This document shows, piece after piece, positions 44,927 to 53,284 of a stretch of 64,000 bases of DNA. Under the pieces are notes generated by a model. The model ran no database searches. It saw nothing but the letters and a program-made list of their open reading frames with translations, and had not been told where the DNA came from. The position numbers were made by a program, and so were the translations under genes. The stretch spans positions 1 to 64,000 of the forward strand of contig CALSLK010000007.1 of assembly GCA_943787175.1 (NCBI GenBank). Reading direction: 5' to 3'. Source of the DNA: an uncultured Alphaproteobacteria bacterium (GTDB taxonomy: Bacteria; Pseudomonadota; Alphaproteobacteria; SP197). The stretch's first letter is position 1, and the number at the start of each line of letters is the position of its first letter.

Positions 44927-45039
44927 GTCGCGGAGCGACGTCAGTCACGCCACGTCAACCACGCGCAACGGTGCGTCATAGACGCATTCCTGAAACATTG
45001 AAGACCGGCAAGCCGGATGGGCGCTGCCCGCGGAGTGAC

Positions 45040-46911
45040 TTACTCGAAGCCCCAGCCGCGGGTGAGGTTGAGATCGCTGCTCTGCTGAAGGTCAGCAGTC
45101 GAAACCAGCATGGTCTGGGCCACAGCATTGGGCTCAACAGCCGGCTGCTCGGGAACTGCAATCACGGCCACCATTTCGATGGGCTAAGACGCAGGCTCGA
45201 CAATCTCGACCGACGTTGTAACCGCCATCGGTTCTGGCAACGGCTCGGAAGGTACATCGGCCTGGGCCGTCACAATCTCGACCGCTTCAGGTTCGGCCTC
45301 GAACGATTCCAGATTTGCCGTCATGGATTCGAGCGGTTCAGGCGAAGTTTCCAGGGTCGGCGCTGCCACGACTGCTGCCACTTCGGGTGCTTCGGGCTCG
45401 GGCCAGGCGATGGGCTCGCTCTGGGCGGCGATTTCAACGGCGACAGGCTCGTCAGGCACCACGTCCATGGCCAGGATGACCGCTTCGGCTTCAACCTCGG
45501 GCACGGAAGGTGCTGCAGTTGCCAGTGCAACGGTGTCGGCTTCCATGGCAGAGGCCATGGCGACGCCACCATCATCAAGCTCCAGCGAGGACTGATCCAG
45601 GCTGGCACCAAGCCGGTCAGGGGTCAGATGACCCATGGCCTGCATCAGGCGGAAAACGCCGATGTAACCATCGTACTGGGCTGTCACCAGATTGATCTGT
45701 GCGTTGAAGACGTCGTTTTCGGCATCGAGCACGTTCAGCACGGTTTCCTGACCGGCATCACGCAGCTTGACGCGTGAAGCATGAACTTCCTCGGCAATCG
45801 CTACCGCGTTTTCGAGAAGTTCCACACGCTGAACCGAGGTATGCCACTGTTCCCAGGCCAGCTCGGTGTCGCGCACGACAATGCGGTTGGTCGCCGTGCG
45901 GTCGTTGACCGAGGCGACATACTGATAGGCAGACTGAGCAACACCGGCCTGATTGGCAAAACCGGCAAAGAGCTGCCAGTTGGCTTCCAGGATCACGGCG
46001 GCATCGCGGCGGATGCCGATGGTGCCGTCAACATCGTCTTCCCAGTTCAGGCGGCCAACCAGATCCAGGGTCGGATAGTAGGCCGAGGTGGCTGTGGTCC
46101 GGTTTTCATCGGCCAGAGCGACATTGAGTTCGCTGTTGGTGATCTGCGGGTTTTCGTTGACCGCAATGGCAACGGCCTCTTCCAGAGTTGCTGGAAGTTC
46201 GCCGCGGGGAATGATGGGCAGGTTCATGTTGGCCAGATCGGGCGCATGACCAAAGATGCGCGTGTAGCGCGCCATTGCCTGTTCCAGAGCACCTTCAAAC
46301 GCAACCTTGCGCTCCTGCGCAATCTGAAGACGTGTCTTGGCCTGCAATTCGTCAAGCGTCACGCCTGAGCCACGCTCGACGCGTTCGGTCTCAAGGTTCA
46401 ACTGGGTCTGGATGACCCCGACGTTGCGGGTTGAAAGGTCGATCAGTGCCATGGCACGCAGCACGTTGAGATAGGCGCGCACACCAATGAAGATCAGGCC
46501 CTGGGTCTGGTTCTCGAGCGTGATTTCGGCAACGTCACTGGCAAGCAGGGCGCTGTCGTATTGTGCCTGTGTACCGAACCCGTCGAACAGGCGCTGGCGC
46601 AATGTGGCTGTCACACGGCTGCGTGTCAGCTCCAGAGGATCGTCCGGGTTGGACAAACGACGCGCCGGCGAATCAGTGTGTTCGCGGCCAAAGTCGCCGG
46701 AAACATCGATCTGCGGCAGAAACCCTGCAAAAGCGATGGTCTCGCCTTCTTCGGCGGCAAGCGCCTGGTTGCGCAGGCTTTCCAGCTCCGGATTTTCGAC
46801 CATCAGAATACGAATCTCGTTTTCGAGACTATCAGCTGTGGCCGTGCTGGCACCAAGCGCCATACCGGTAGCCAAGGCGATCCCGGATACAGATCCCAAC
46901 CACTTGGACAT
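45040..46911 (-). CDS. tolC: TolC-family outer-membrane channel with long acidic tail and an in-frame amber codon
   Basis: From ATG 46911 (ribosome site GGGGAGAAGAAG) to a TAG at 45184 the protein has 575 residues: a signal peptide (IALATGMALGASTATA), then two TolC repeats (SLENEIRILMVENPELESLR, RVTATLRQRLFDGFGTQAQYDSA and the second-half pair PQITNSELNVALADENRT, LNWEDDV) up to about residue 440. An acidic, Pro/Val/Ala-rich tail of about 140 residues follows. Directly after the TAG the same frame continues for 47 codons with the same composition (IEMVAVIAVPEQPAVEPNAVAQ in part) and ends LTRGWGFE with TAA at 45040. The amber codon may be a point error. The channel probably serves the nearby type I exporter. 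Confidence 0.85.
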
Positions 46912-46994
46912 AACTTCTTCTCCCCAAGCATCCCCATCCGGCGGGTGAAACCCCTCCAGAGGCGCGCATAATAACCGTAGGTCCGTCACGAAGC

Positions 46995-47024
46995 AATGCG
47001 GGTGAGCGCACGCTCACCCGCATT
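46995..47024. other. Strong hairpin between ccr and the TolC gene
   Basis: AATGCGGGTGAGCG at 46995-47008 pairs perfectly with CGCTCACCCGCATT at 47011-47024. No T-run follows on the minus strand, so it is not a standard terminator; it may protect RNA ends or act as a protein site. Confidence 0.5.
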
Positions 47025-47051
47025 GTGCGTAATCTAACAACTTGTTTTTTC

Positions 47052-48284
47052 TCAGCTTTTTCCCTGGCCGACTTCGGTCGCATTCACCAGACACGCCATG
47101 TTGCCATAGGGGTGCTTGTTGTCGCGCATCAGCTGATGGGCCTGGCCGATCTCGTCAAACGTCATGGTGGCCGAAAGGCAGGGATCGATCTTCTTGTCGA
47201 TCATCAGCTGGTTCACCGCTGCTGCCTGCTCATCATTGGAAAGATGGCTGCCCTGCAGGCGCTTCTGGCGCATCCAGTGATGGCGCAGATCCATGGTGAT
47301 GTTGTAGCCCGTGGTCCCGGCACAAATGACGATCATGCCGCCGGTTCCTGCAACAAACCCGCTGGTCGGCAGGGTTGCTTCACCGGGATGTTCAAACACG
47401 ATCTGGGGGCTGACACGTTCGCCCACCGCATCCCAGATCGCCTTGCCGAAGCCGCGTGCTCCCTTGGCCCAGGCGCCGTATTCCGGGCTGTTTGTATCGG
47501 GCATGGTGCCCCAATGGTCGAAATCGTTGCGGTTGATGACGCCCACAGCACCCTGATCCAGGCAGAACTGGCGCTTGTCTTCGTCCGAAACGACGGCAAC
47601 GGCGCGTCCGCCCAGGGCTTTGGTGATCTGCAGGGCATAGGTGCCCAGACCGCCCGCGGCACCCCAGACCAGGACGACATCATCCTTCTGGATGGTGTTG
47701 GGCGCCCAGCCCATGAGCATGCGATAGGCGGTCGAAGCGCACAGCAGGTAACAACCGGCCTCTTCCCAGGAAAGGTGTTTGGGCTTGGGCTGGCACTGAT
47801 GTGCTTGCGCCTTGGCGAACTGGCAATAGCTGCCGTAATTGGTCTGGTAGCCCCAGATGCGCGTGGAATCAGCCAGCATGGGATCCTTGCCTGCCAGAAC
47901 CCAGGGGTCATCGGGCGCCCACCAGCCTGAATGCACCACGACTTCATCACCGGGCTTCACATTGGTGACGTCGGCGCCAACCTTCCAGACGATGCCTGAA
48001 CAATCAGAGCCGCCAGCATGGAAGTCTTCCGGCTCGCCCTGCTTCTGGCGCACCGCGATAACATCAAGCGGAATACCCAGTGCAGCCCACACGTTGTTGT
48101 AGTTGATGCCGGTGGCCATGTTGTAAATCAGCACTTCGTCGGGGCCGATTTCGGGCACATCGATGGTTTCGTGCTGCCAGGCGTCCTTGGGCTCGCCGAA
48201 ACGGTCCTGACGCACCAGAAAGGCGTGCATTTTTTCAGGGACTTCACCCAGAGGCGGCCGTTCACCAAGTGCGCAGATTTCCAT
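47052..48284 (-). CDS. ccr: Crotonyl-CoA carboxylase/reductase
   Basis: A 410-residue zinc-free medium-chain dehydrogenase-family enzyme that reductively carboxylates crotonyl-CoA to ethylmalonyl-CoA with NADPH and CO2, the key step of the ethylmalonyl-CoA pathway for acetate and C1 assimilation. Hallmarks are [57 protein letters not shown] fold [17 protein letters not shown] and [15 protein letters not shown], which are specific to Ccr rather than quinone oxidoreductases. A perfect 14-base palindrome lies about 60 bases upstream. Confidence 0.93.
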   Translation of the reverse strand: MEICALGERPPLGEVPEKMHAFLVRQDRFGEPKDAWQHETIDVPEIGPDEVLIYNMATGINYNNVWAALGIPLDVIAVRQKQGEPEDFHAGGSDCSGIVWKVGADVTNVKPGDEVVVHSGWWAPDDPWVLAGKDPMLADSTRIWGYQTNYGSYCQFAKAQAHQCQPKPKHLSWEEAGCYLLCASTAYRMLMGWAPNTIQKDDVVLVWGAAGGLGTYALQITKALGGRAVAVVSDEDKRQFCLDQGAVGVINRNDFDHWGTMPDTNSPEYGAWAKGARGFGKAIWDAVGERVSPQIVFEHPGEATLPTSGFVAGTGGMIVICAGTTGYNITMDLRHHWMRQKRLQGSHLSNDEQAAAVNQLMIDKKIDPCLSATMTFDEIGQAHQLMRDNKHPYGNMACLVNATEVGQGKS

Positions 48285-48341
48285 CGATCTCTATCCTTAA
48301 CTGGTTCGTGTTGCAGTGCACAATAGGCTCACATTAGTCCC

Positions 48342-48355
48342 TGACTGGCCAGTCA
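48342..48355. promoter_or_regulatory. Perfect palindrome upstream of ccr (TetR-type operator candidate)
   Basis: TGACTGGCCAGTCA is a perfect 14-base palindrome some 58 bases before the ccr start, in the gap of 74 bases after the cobalamin-protein gene. Size and TGACxG arms resemble TetR-family operators. Confidence 0.5.
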
Positions 48356-48358
48356 ACG

Positions 48359-50104
48359 TCAACCCTGATCAGCGGGCTTTGCGAGCTTTATCAGAGCCGG
48401 CACCAGATCTGCTGCATCGCGGCACACCGTGACCCCCAGGGCGGCGATGCGATCGGCCACATCGACCGGCAGACTGGTGTTGGAAGCGTCGGGAATCTGA
48501 TTGAGGCGGCCACCGACCAGCACGGGTATCTCGCAGCCTGATGCCCGCAGGTCGTTGAGCACAGCTTCGACGAAATCGAGCGCGACGCCGTTATAGGTGC
48601 TGATGCAGATGAGATCGCAGCCAGACTGGCGCGCGCTTTCCGCCAGATCATCGGGGTCGACCGAAACGCCGCCATCCACCGTTGCTACCTTGAGGTCCCG
48701 GCACATGGTTTCCAGCAGGGTCTTGCCGTGTTCGTGCACATCGCTGGTCGCCAGCAGCGCGGTGAATCCGGCCTTGGCGATGGCCTCGCGCGTGGCCTGA
48801 TCGATTGTTTCCAGCCGTCGTGCGGCCATCTCGTCGAGTTCCTGGCGTACTGGCGAGATAACAACGGGCTCTCGCGCGCCAAAGGCGCTTTCCAGCCTGC
48901 GCGCGCCGATACGGCGCAGCGCAAGGAACAGTTCGAACGGATCTTTGATGTCGTAACCGCGATCCGCCAGGCCCGACAGCACGGCATCACGGAAGGCGCG
49001 CCCGCCTGCGATGATGCGTTCGGCCTCCAGCGCCGCCGTTGTCGTCTCGATCACCTGCGAGAGCCCGGCAGCCTGTTCGATCAGGCGCCCGGCAAAAAGC
49101 TGGGCGGCAACGACTTCATCGATATCGGGAATGCGTTCGTTTTCGGTCACGGGCACCGGGTTGATCGCGTGGCCGGTCGGTTTTGTCATCTGTCCCAGAA
49201 TGTCGGTCAGCAGATAGGACGACAGGCTGGCATAGTTCTGGGCTTCCTCGCCGCGATAGGACGTCGTGTTGCCATAGATCATGGAGCCTGGTGTCGTCGC
49301 GCCGTCGGCAAGGGCCAGGTGAAAGGCCAGGCGCGGCACGGGTTCGGAAAAATGATGGCCGAAACAATGGGCCATCTTTCCGCCAATCAGATCCTCCACG
49401 ATGTGGCGCTCGATCAATGCCGCACCCAGACAGCTTGCCAGGTCGGAGAACGTTGCGGCAAAGCCGTCATCCAGATTGGCATGGACCAGCACATCGACCG
49501 GTTGCGCGGCAATCAGCCCCAAGGCCTTCACGGTTTCGGCAACGCTGGTGACGTCATCGTCCCAATCGGGCAGGCGGAAGGTGAAGAGCTGGCCCAGATT
49601 GCCGATCGCCGTGGAGCCCGCCGCCAGCGCCCAGCAGGTGTTGGCCACCGCACCAGGAAAGCCCAGGACAAAGTCTCCGAAATGGGGCGCCGCCGGGGCT
49701 TCACGGGTCAGCGCGGCAAATTCCTCAGGGCCTTCCAGCATCATGCCGGTGCCGCGCGGCCCTTCGCGGCGGCGCTCCAGCGGATAACCCATGGCCCAGT
49801 CCAGACACAAACCATAACGGTCAACGGATTCGCCTGCCGCGTCACAGGCCGACCAGATCTCGCCATAGGCGCGGCGGCTCTTTTCGGGATCGCGGAAACC
49901 AATCTGGGCGTGGCGCATGACCCGGCTCTGCGCCATGCAGCGCCGCTTGAAGTCGGCTTCGCTGGCGACACCATGATGTTCCAGGAACGGCGAGGGGCCG
50001 ACCTGCCAGTCCTTGGCCATGGCCCGGCCGTCGTCCAGCAGCCCGGCTCCATCGGGCAGGTCGGGCTCGGGCAGGATGGTGGCGCGGGCGAGGGGATCAA
50101 TCAT
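48359..50104 (-). CDS. Cobalamin-binding, glutamate-mutase-like single-chain protein
   Basis: A 581-residue protein in two parts. Residues about 430-575 form a B12-binding Rossmann domain with the base-off motif DVHEHG (D455, H457, G460), STYNG at about 502-506 and VGGRLN at about 530. Residues about 40-400 look like a TIM-barrel mutase half: GDFVLGFPGAVANTCWAL, STAIGNLGQL, YGNTTSYRGEEAQNYA and KPTGHAINPVPVTENERIP. The last stretch recalls the epsilon subunit of glutamate mutase; this similarity is by eye and tentative. It lacks the N-terminal signature of methylmalonyl- or ethylmalonyl-CoA mutases. It lies directly before ccr on the same strand, which suggests a carbon-skeleton rearrangement near the ethylmalonyl-CoA pathway. 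The reaction is unknown. Confidence 0.72.
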   Translation of the reverse strand: MIDPLARATILPEPDLPDGAGLLDDGRAMAKDWQVGPSPFLEHHGVASEADFKRRCMAQSRVMRHAQIGFRDPEKSRRAYGEIWSACDAAGESVDRYGLCLDWAMGYPLERRREGPRGTGMMLEGPEEFAALTREAPAAPHFGDFVLGFPGAVANTCWALAAGSTAIGNLGQLFTFRLPDWDDDVTSVAETVKALGLIAAQPVDVLVHANLDDGFAATFSDLASCLGAALIERHIVEDLIGGKMAHCFGHHFSEPVPRLAFHLALADGATTPGSMIYGNTTSYRGEEAQNYASLSSYLLTDILGQMTKPTGHAINPVPVTENERIPDIDEVVAAQLFAGRLIEQAAGLSQVIETTTAALEAERIIAGGRAFRDAVLSGLADRGYDIKDPFELFLALRRIGARRLESAFGAREPVVISPVRQELDEMAARRLETIDQATREAIAKAGFTALLATSDVHEHGKTLLETMCRDLKVATVDGGVSVDPDDLAESARQSGCDLICISTYNGVALDFVEAVLNDLRASGCEIPVLVGGRLNQIPDASNTSLPVDVADRIAALGVTVCRDAADLVPALIKLAKPADQG

Positions 50105-50169
50105 GGCGCCGCTACTTTGCCGTCCACAACGCGGCTTTGCCAGTCTCGCGTCGCACGTTATGATGGCCC

Positions 50170-50706
50170 ATGCAGCGTGACCGTACCCTGATGCCAGCCG
50201 AAGCGCTTCGCCTTGCCGCCCTTGGCGTGCTGGCGGGCCGCAAAACCATGGCCTATGCCGCGCTTGCGACCGAGGTGCGCCTGTTCACCGCCAGCTATGG
50301 TGGTTCGCCCGTCGACGTGATGTCGTCGTCCATCGAGCTCCTGCGCTTTGAGGGCCTGATCGAGGTCGTCGAAAGGGCCGATGACCCAGGAGATGCCGTC
50401 GTTGAGCTCACGGCCGAGGGCCGCGAGGAGCTCGCAACCCTGCTGCAATCGCCGGTCAAGCCGTCGGGCGCCTATGCCAAACTCCTGACCGCGCTCAAGA
50501 TGCGCTTTCTACACCTGCTGCCCGACGATAAGCGCGCGCTGCAATTCGACCTTCTGACGGACTCGCTCGAAGGCGAACTTGCCCGCCTGCTCGACCTGCG
50601 CGGAAGGCTGGCCGGCGAACACCCCGATTACCTCGCCTGGCTCGATCGCGATATCGACCGCGTCCGGGCAGAGGTCGCGTGGTTTGAGAACAGGGCCGAC
50701 GACTGA
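50170..50706 (+). CDS. PadR/MarR-like winged-helix protein, putative regulator
   Basis: A 178-residue protein. Residues about 10-95 read as a winged helix: LRLAALGVLAGRKTMAYAALATEV, SPVDVMSSSIELLRFEGLIEVVE (recognition region) and the wing VVELTAEGREELATLL. The rest (about 100-175) is a helical dimer or effector region, as in PadR proteins, with a leucine-rich helix RALQFDLLTDSLEGELARLLDLRGRL. It is divergent from the cobalamin-protein gene, 65 bases apart, and may regulate it and itself; this is inference. Confidence 0.7.
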   Translation: MQRDRTLMPAEALRLAALGVLAGRKTMAYAALATEVRLFTASYGGSPVDVMSSSIELLRFEGLIEVVERADDPGDAVVELTAEGREELATLLQSPVKPSGAYAKLLTALKMRFLHLLPDDKRALQFDLLTDSLEGELARLLDLRGRLAGEHPDYLAWLDRDIDRVRAEVAWFENRADD

Positions 50707-50760
50707 GTCTGCAATGTGACTGCCGGCTCCATCTGTCTAGTGATGGTCTGCCAGCGGCGC

Positions 50761-50861
50761 ATGGATCGTCGAATTAAGTTCGACGATGACTCAGGTTCTT
50801 GGATGTGGGCCGTTACTCCAAACCCCTCGGGGTCATCCTTCGACTTGATCGGAGGATCCAT
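50761..50861. repeat. Palindromic repeat doublet (REPIN-like)
   Basis: Two related 30-base palindromic units face each other: 50761-50790, beginning ATGGATCGTCGAATTAAG, and 50832-50861, ending GATCGGAGGATCCAT. Reversed, the second matches the first in about 22 of 30 positions. The single unit at 19229 belongs to the same family. The surrounding 217-base gap has no gene. Confidence 0.6.
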
Positions 50862-50923
50862 ACACGGCACCTGGCTACAGGCTCTGCTCCTGGTTCAGGG
50901 AGCATTGTGCGAAAGACGCCAGT

Positions 50924-51133
50924 CTAGAATCCCAGCTCAGCCTTCGCCGCCGCACTTCCCATCTCTGCCGCACGCTCCAGGGCTTCACGCGCCAGTTCCG
51001 GCTGGGGCGTGTTGTAGTCTCCGCTCTCATAGGCGTGCGCCAGTTTCAGCCAGTCTTCGGCTGTTCCGACTTCAGCGCGTTTTTTCAGCTTGAAGAGCGC
51101 CATGATGCGTTTCTTGTTGGTCTTGCCTGCCAT
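50924..51133 (-). CDS. Sel1-like mini-protein (69 aa)
   Basis: From the ATG at 51133 the protein has a basic N-terminus (MAGKTNKKRIMALFKLKKR) and a single Sel1/TPR-like unit (TAEDWLKLAHAYESGDYNTPQPELAREALERAAEMGSAAAKAELGF in the C-terminal two thirds). It may mediate a protein contact; no function can be assigned. It follows the LysR gene on the same strand by 31 bases. Confidence 0.55.
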   Translation of the reverse strand: MAGKTNKKRIMALFKLKKRAEVGTAEDWLKLAHAYESGDYNTPQPELAREALERAAEMGSAAAKAELGF

Positions 51134-51164
51134 GGTCCAGCGATAGCAGCAGGACCGGCAGACC

Positions 51165-52091
51165 TCAAGGTTCCTCGTGGGTCTCAGGCCGCGTCTTGCG
51201 CGACTCTTCAAGCAGCCAGTCGCGGAAGGCGGCAGTCTTGGGCTGGCGTGCACCGCCTTTTGCGCTCAGCAGGTAATAGGAGAACGTCAGCGGCGTGCTC
51301 AAGCCGGGATCAAACGGGCGCACCAGACGACCGGCGGCAAGGTCATCGGCCACCAGCATGTCGCCAACCAGGGCGACGCCCTGGCCGTCGCGCGCGGCCT
51401 CCACCGCCATGGTCTCCATGGTGTAGCGGGGGCCGCGGGTTGGATCGATGTCGTCGAGGCCGGCAGCCAGCAGCCACATGCGCCAGCTTGCCTCGGCGTC
51501 CTTCCAGTCGATATGGAGCAGGGTGTGGCGGCGCAAATCATCGGGTTGGCTCAAAGGCAGTTCACCGCGCAGCAGAGCGGGACTGCAGACTGGCGTGTTT
51601 TCCTGCCCGAACAGCCGGTCGACCTGTACGCCTTCATAACCGCCGGGGCCGTAACGTATCGCCACGTCGGCATCACCGCGTGCCACGTCGACCCGGCGGT
51701 CGGTACCGTCGATGCGGATTTCGATCTCGGGATGCCGCATGCGGAAGTCCTCCAGCCGGGGCACCAGCCACATGGCGCCGAACGAGGGGCTCACACTGAT
51801 GGTGAGCACCCCGTTCTCGCCATGGGCGCGCATCTGCTCGACGCCCTGTGCCAGCCGGTCGAAGCCATGGCTGATCGTGGGCAGGGCCATCTGGCCTGCT
51901 TCGGTCAGGCGCAGTGCCCGCGTCTGCCGGTGAAACAGAGGCACACCAAGCCGCTCCTCCAGCGCCTTGATCTGATGACCCACGGCGGCAGGCGTGACGT
52001 TCAGTTCCGTCGCCGCCCTGGTGAAGCTCAGATGGCGGCCTGCCGCTTCAAAGGCCTTGAGCGCATTCAGCGGAGGGAGCGGTCGCGCCAT
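51165..52091 (-). CDS. LysR-family transcriptional regulator, GcvA-like
   Basis: A 308-residue regulator. The N-terminal winged helix is typical of the GcvA branch: LPPLNALKAFEAAGRHLSFTRAATELNVTPAAVGHQIKALEERLGVPLFHR. The effector domain (about 95-295) includes LTISVSPSFGAMWLVPRLEDF and IRIDGTDRRVDVARGDADVAIRYG. It is divergent from a DMT-family exporter gene; two perfect inverted 10-base sites in the shared 179-base gap are the probable operator. Confidence 0.9.
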   Translation of the reverse strand: MARPLPPLNALKAFEAAGRHLSFTRAATELNVTPAAVGHQIKALEERLGVPLFHRQTRALRLTEAGQMALPTISHGFDRLAQGVEQMRAHGENGVLTISVSPSFGAMWLVPRLEDFRMRHPEIEIRIDGTDRRVDVARGDADVAIRYGPGGYEGVQVDRLFGQENTPVCSPALLRGELPLSQPDDLRRHTLLHIDWKDAEASWRMWLLAAGLDDIDPTRGPRYTMETMAVEAARDGQGVALVGDMLVADDLAAGRLVRPFDPGLSTPLTFSYYLLSAKGGARQPKTAAFRDWLLEESRKTRPETHEEP

Positions 52092-52101
52092 GATTCATGT
52101 C

Positions 52102-52237
52102 CTAGTTTTTCTAACAATAGGATCGAGATCATCTCGTTTGTCGGGGAATCAGGCAATGCATAGTTTTCCCCTTGGGACGAAGCCATCTGGATCGGCTCCG
52201 ATTCGCCAAAGACCTTCCAGTTCAAAAGAAAAACTAG
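52102..52237. promoter_or_regulatory. Paired inverted sites between LysR and DMT genes
   Basis: CTAGTTTTTC at 52102-52111, beside the regulator start, is repeated as its exact complement GAAAAACTAG at 52228-52237, beside the transporter start. Their placement and the CTAG..TTT character fit the binding sites of GcvA-type LysR proteins. Confidence 0.5.
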
Positions 52238-52270
52238 CCTTTTCATCAAAGGCCACAGCAGAAAGAAAAC

Positions 52271-53119
52271 ATGAGTCAGAAGCCCCCATCAGCCTATGTT
52301 GTCGGCGTCGTTCTGGTCGTTGTTTCCGCCGTCACGTTCAGCACTGCGGGTCTCTTTACCAAAGGCGTAGAAGCCGGATCCTGGGAGGTCATCTTCTGGC
52401 GTGCCTTGTTTGGCGCAGTATTCACGACACTCTGGATCATGAACCGGGGAACCCTGCGCCAGGACTTTGCCGGTATGGGCTACAGCGGTGTGGCGATCGG
52501 CGTGATCGGTGCCCTGGGAACGGCGGCCTTCATCACCTCGTTCAAGTTCACGACCATCGCCAATGTCTCGCTCATCTATGCGATCTCCCCCCTGATCGCC
52601 GCACTGCTAGCCTGGGTGTTCATCCGGGAGAAGGTCTCGGCAACGACGATGGCTGGTTGTCTGGGCGCGCTCGCCGGCGTGGCCATCATTGTGTCCGGCT
52701 CTCTGGGGCAGGTCAGCCTCACCGGTGACCTGCTGGCCCTGTGGATGGCCATCGTCATGGCCACGATCATGGTGCTCTATCGCAAATACCCGGACACGCC
52801 GGGAGCGGGCCCTGCCGTGCTGGCATCGGTCCTGCTGCTGCCGTTTGCCGTGTTCTTCGGTGAACCCTTCAAGGTCGATCAGACGGAAATCTGGATTCTC
52901 GCAGCCTTCGGGATGTTGTTCGCCATTGCATCGGTCACGCTGGCTGAAGGGGCCAAGCGCGTACCCTCCGGCCAGACCGCTCTTCTGAGTATCCTGGAAA
53001 CCCCGCTCGCCCCGATCTTCGCGTTTTTTCTGTTGGCGGAAGTTCCAAACACCCCGACCCTCATCGGCGGCGCGGTCGTTCTTGTCGCGGTGCTGGTTTC
53101 GCTCAGAACCAAGCCCTGA
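52271..53119 (+). CDS. DMT-superfamily permease (EamA domains)
   Basis: A 282-residue membrane protein with ten predicted helices in two EamA repeats (VVLVVVSAVTFSTAGLFTKGVEAGSWEVIFWR and GALAGVAIIVSGSLGQV, then LLALWMAIVMATIMVLYRKYP). The motif PLIAALLAWVFIREKVSATT ends repeat one and TPLAPIFAFFLLAEVPNTPTLIGGAVVL ends repeat two. Family members export amino acids or other metabolites. Its divergent LysR neighbour probably senses the same compound. The stop codon lies at the left inverted end of a mobile-element remnant. Confidence 0.88.
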   Translation: MSQKPPSAYVVGVVLVVVSAVTFSTAGLFTKGVEAGSWEVIFWRALFGAVFTTLWIMNRGTLRQDFAGMGYSGVAIGVIGALGTAAFITSFKFTTIANVSLIYAISPLIAALLAWVFIREKVSATTMAGCLGALAGVAIIVSGSLGQVSLTGDLLALWMAIVMATIMVLYRKYPDTPGAGPAVLASVLLLPFAVFFGEPFKVDQTEIWILAAFGMLFAIASVTLAEGAKRVPSGQTALLSILETPLAPIFAFFLLAEVPNTPTLIGGAVVLVAVLVSLRTKP

Positions 53120-53139
53120 CTAGGCTCAGGACTCATGGA

Positions 53140-53271
53140 TCACAACCAGTAGGCTCCGGTTGCTGCGATGCATATAGCGCTCATGAAGGTGTGTGCGCAT
53201 CGGTCATAGCGCATGGCGACGCGCCTCCAGTCCTTGAGCCTGCCAAAGACATTCTCGATCTTGTCAAGCGG
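53140..53271 (-). pseudogene. IS5-family transposase, C-terminal remnant
   Basis: Read on the minus strand, 43 codons encode the conserved C-terminal end of an IS5-type (IS427 group) DDE transposase: KIENVFGRLKDWRRVAMRYD and then a segment reading CAHTFMSAICIAATGAYWL before the stop. The Glu in KIEN is the E of the DDE triad. A stop codon lies directly upstream in frame and no N-terminal part was found. Confidence 0.85.
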
Positions 53272-53284
53272 TCATGCCTGAAGG

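Noticed and set aside
48728..50191. Plus-strand open frame of 487 codons opposite the cobalamin protein
   Set aside because: The minus-strand frame has an intact B12 motif and family-like segments; the plus frame does not resemble any protein.
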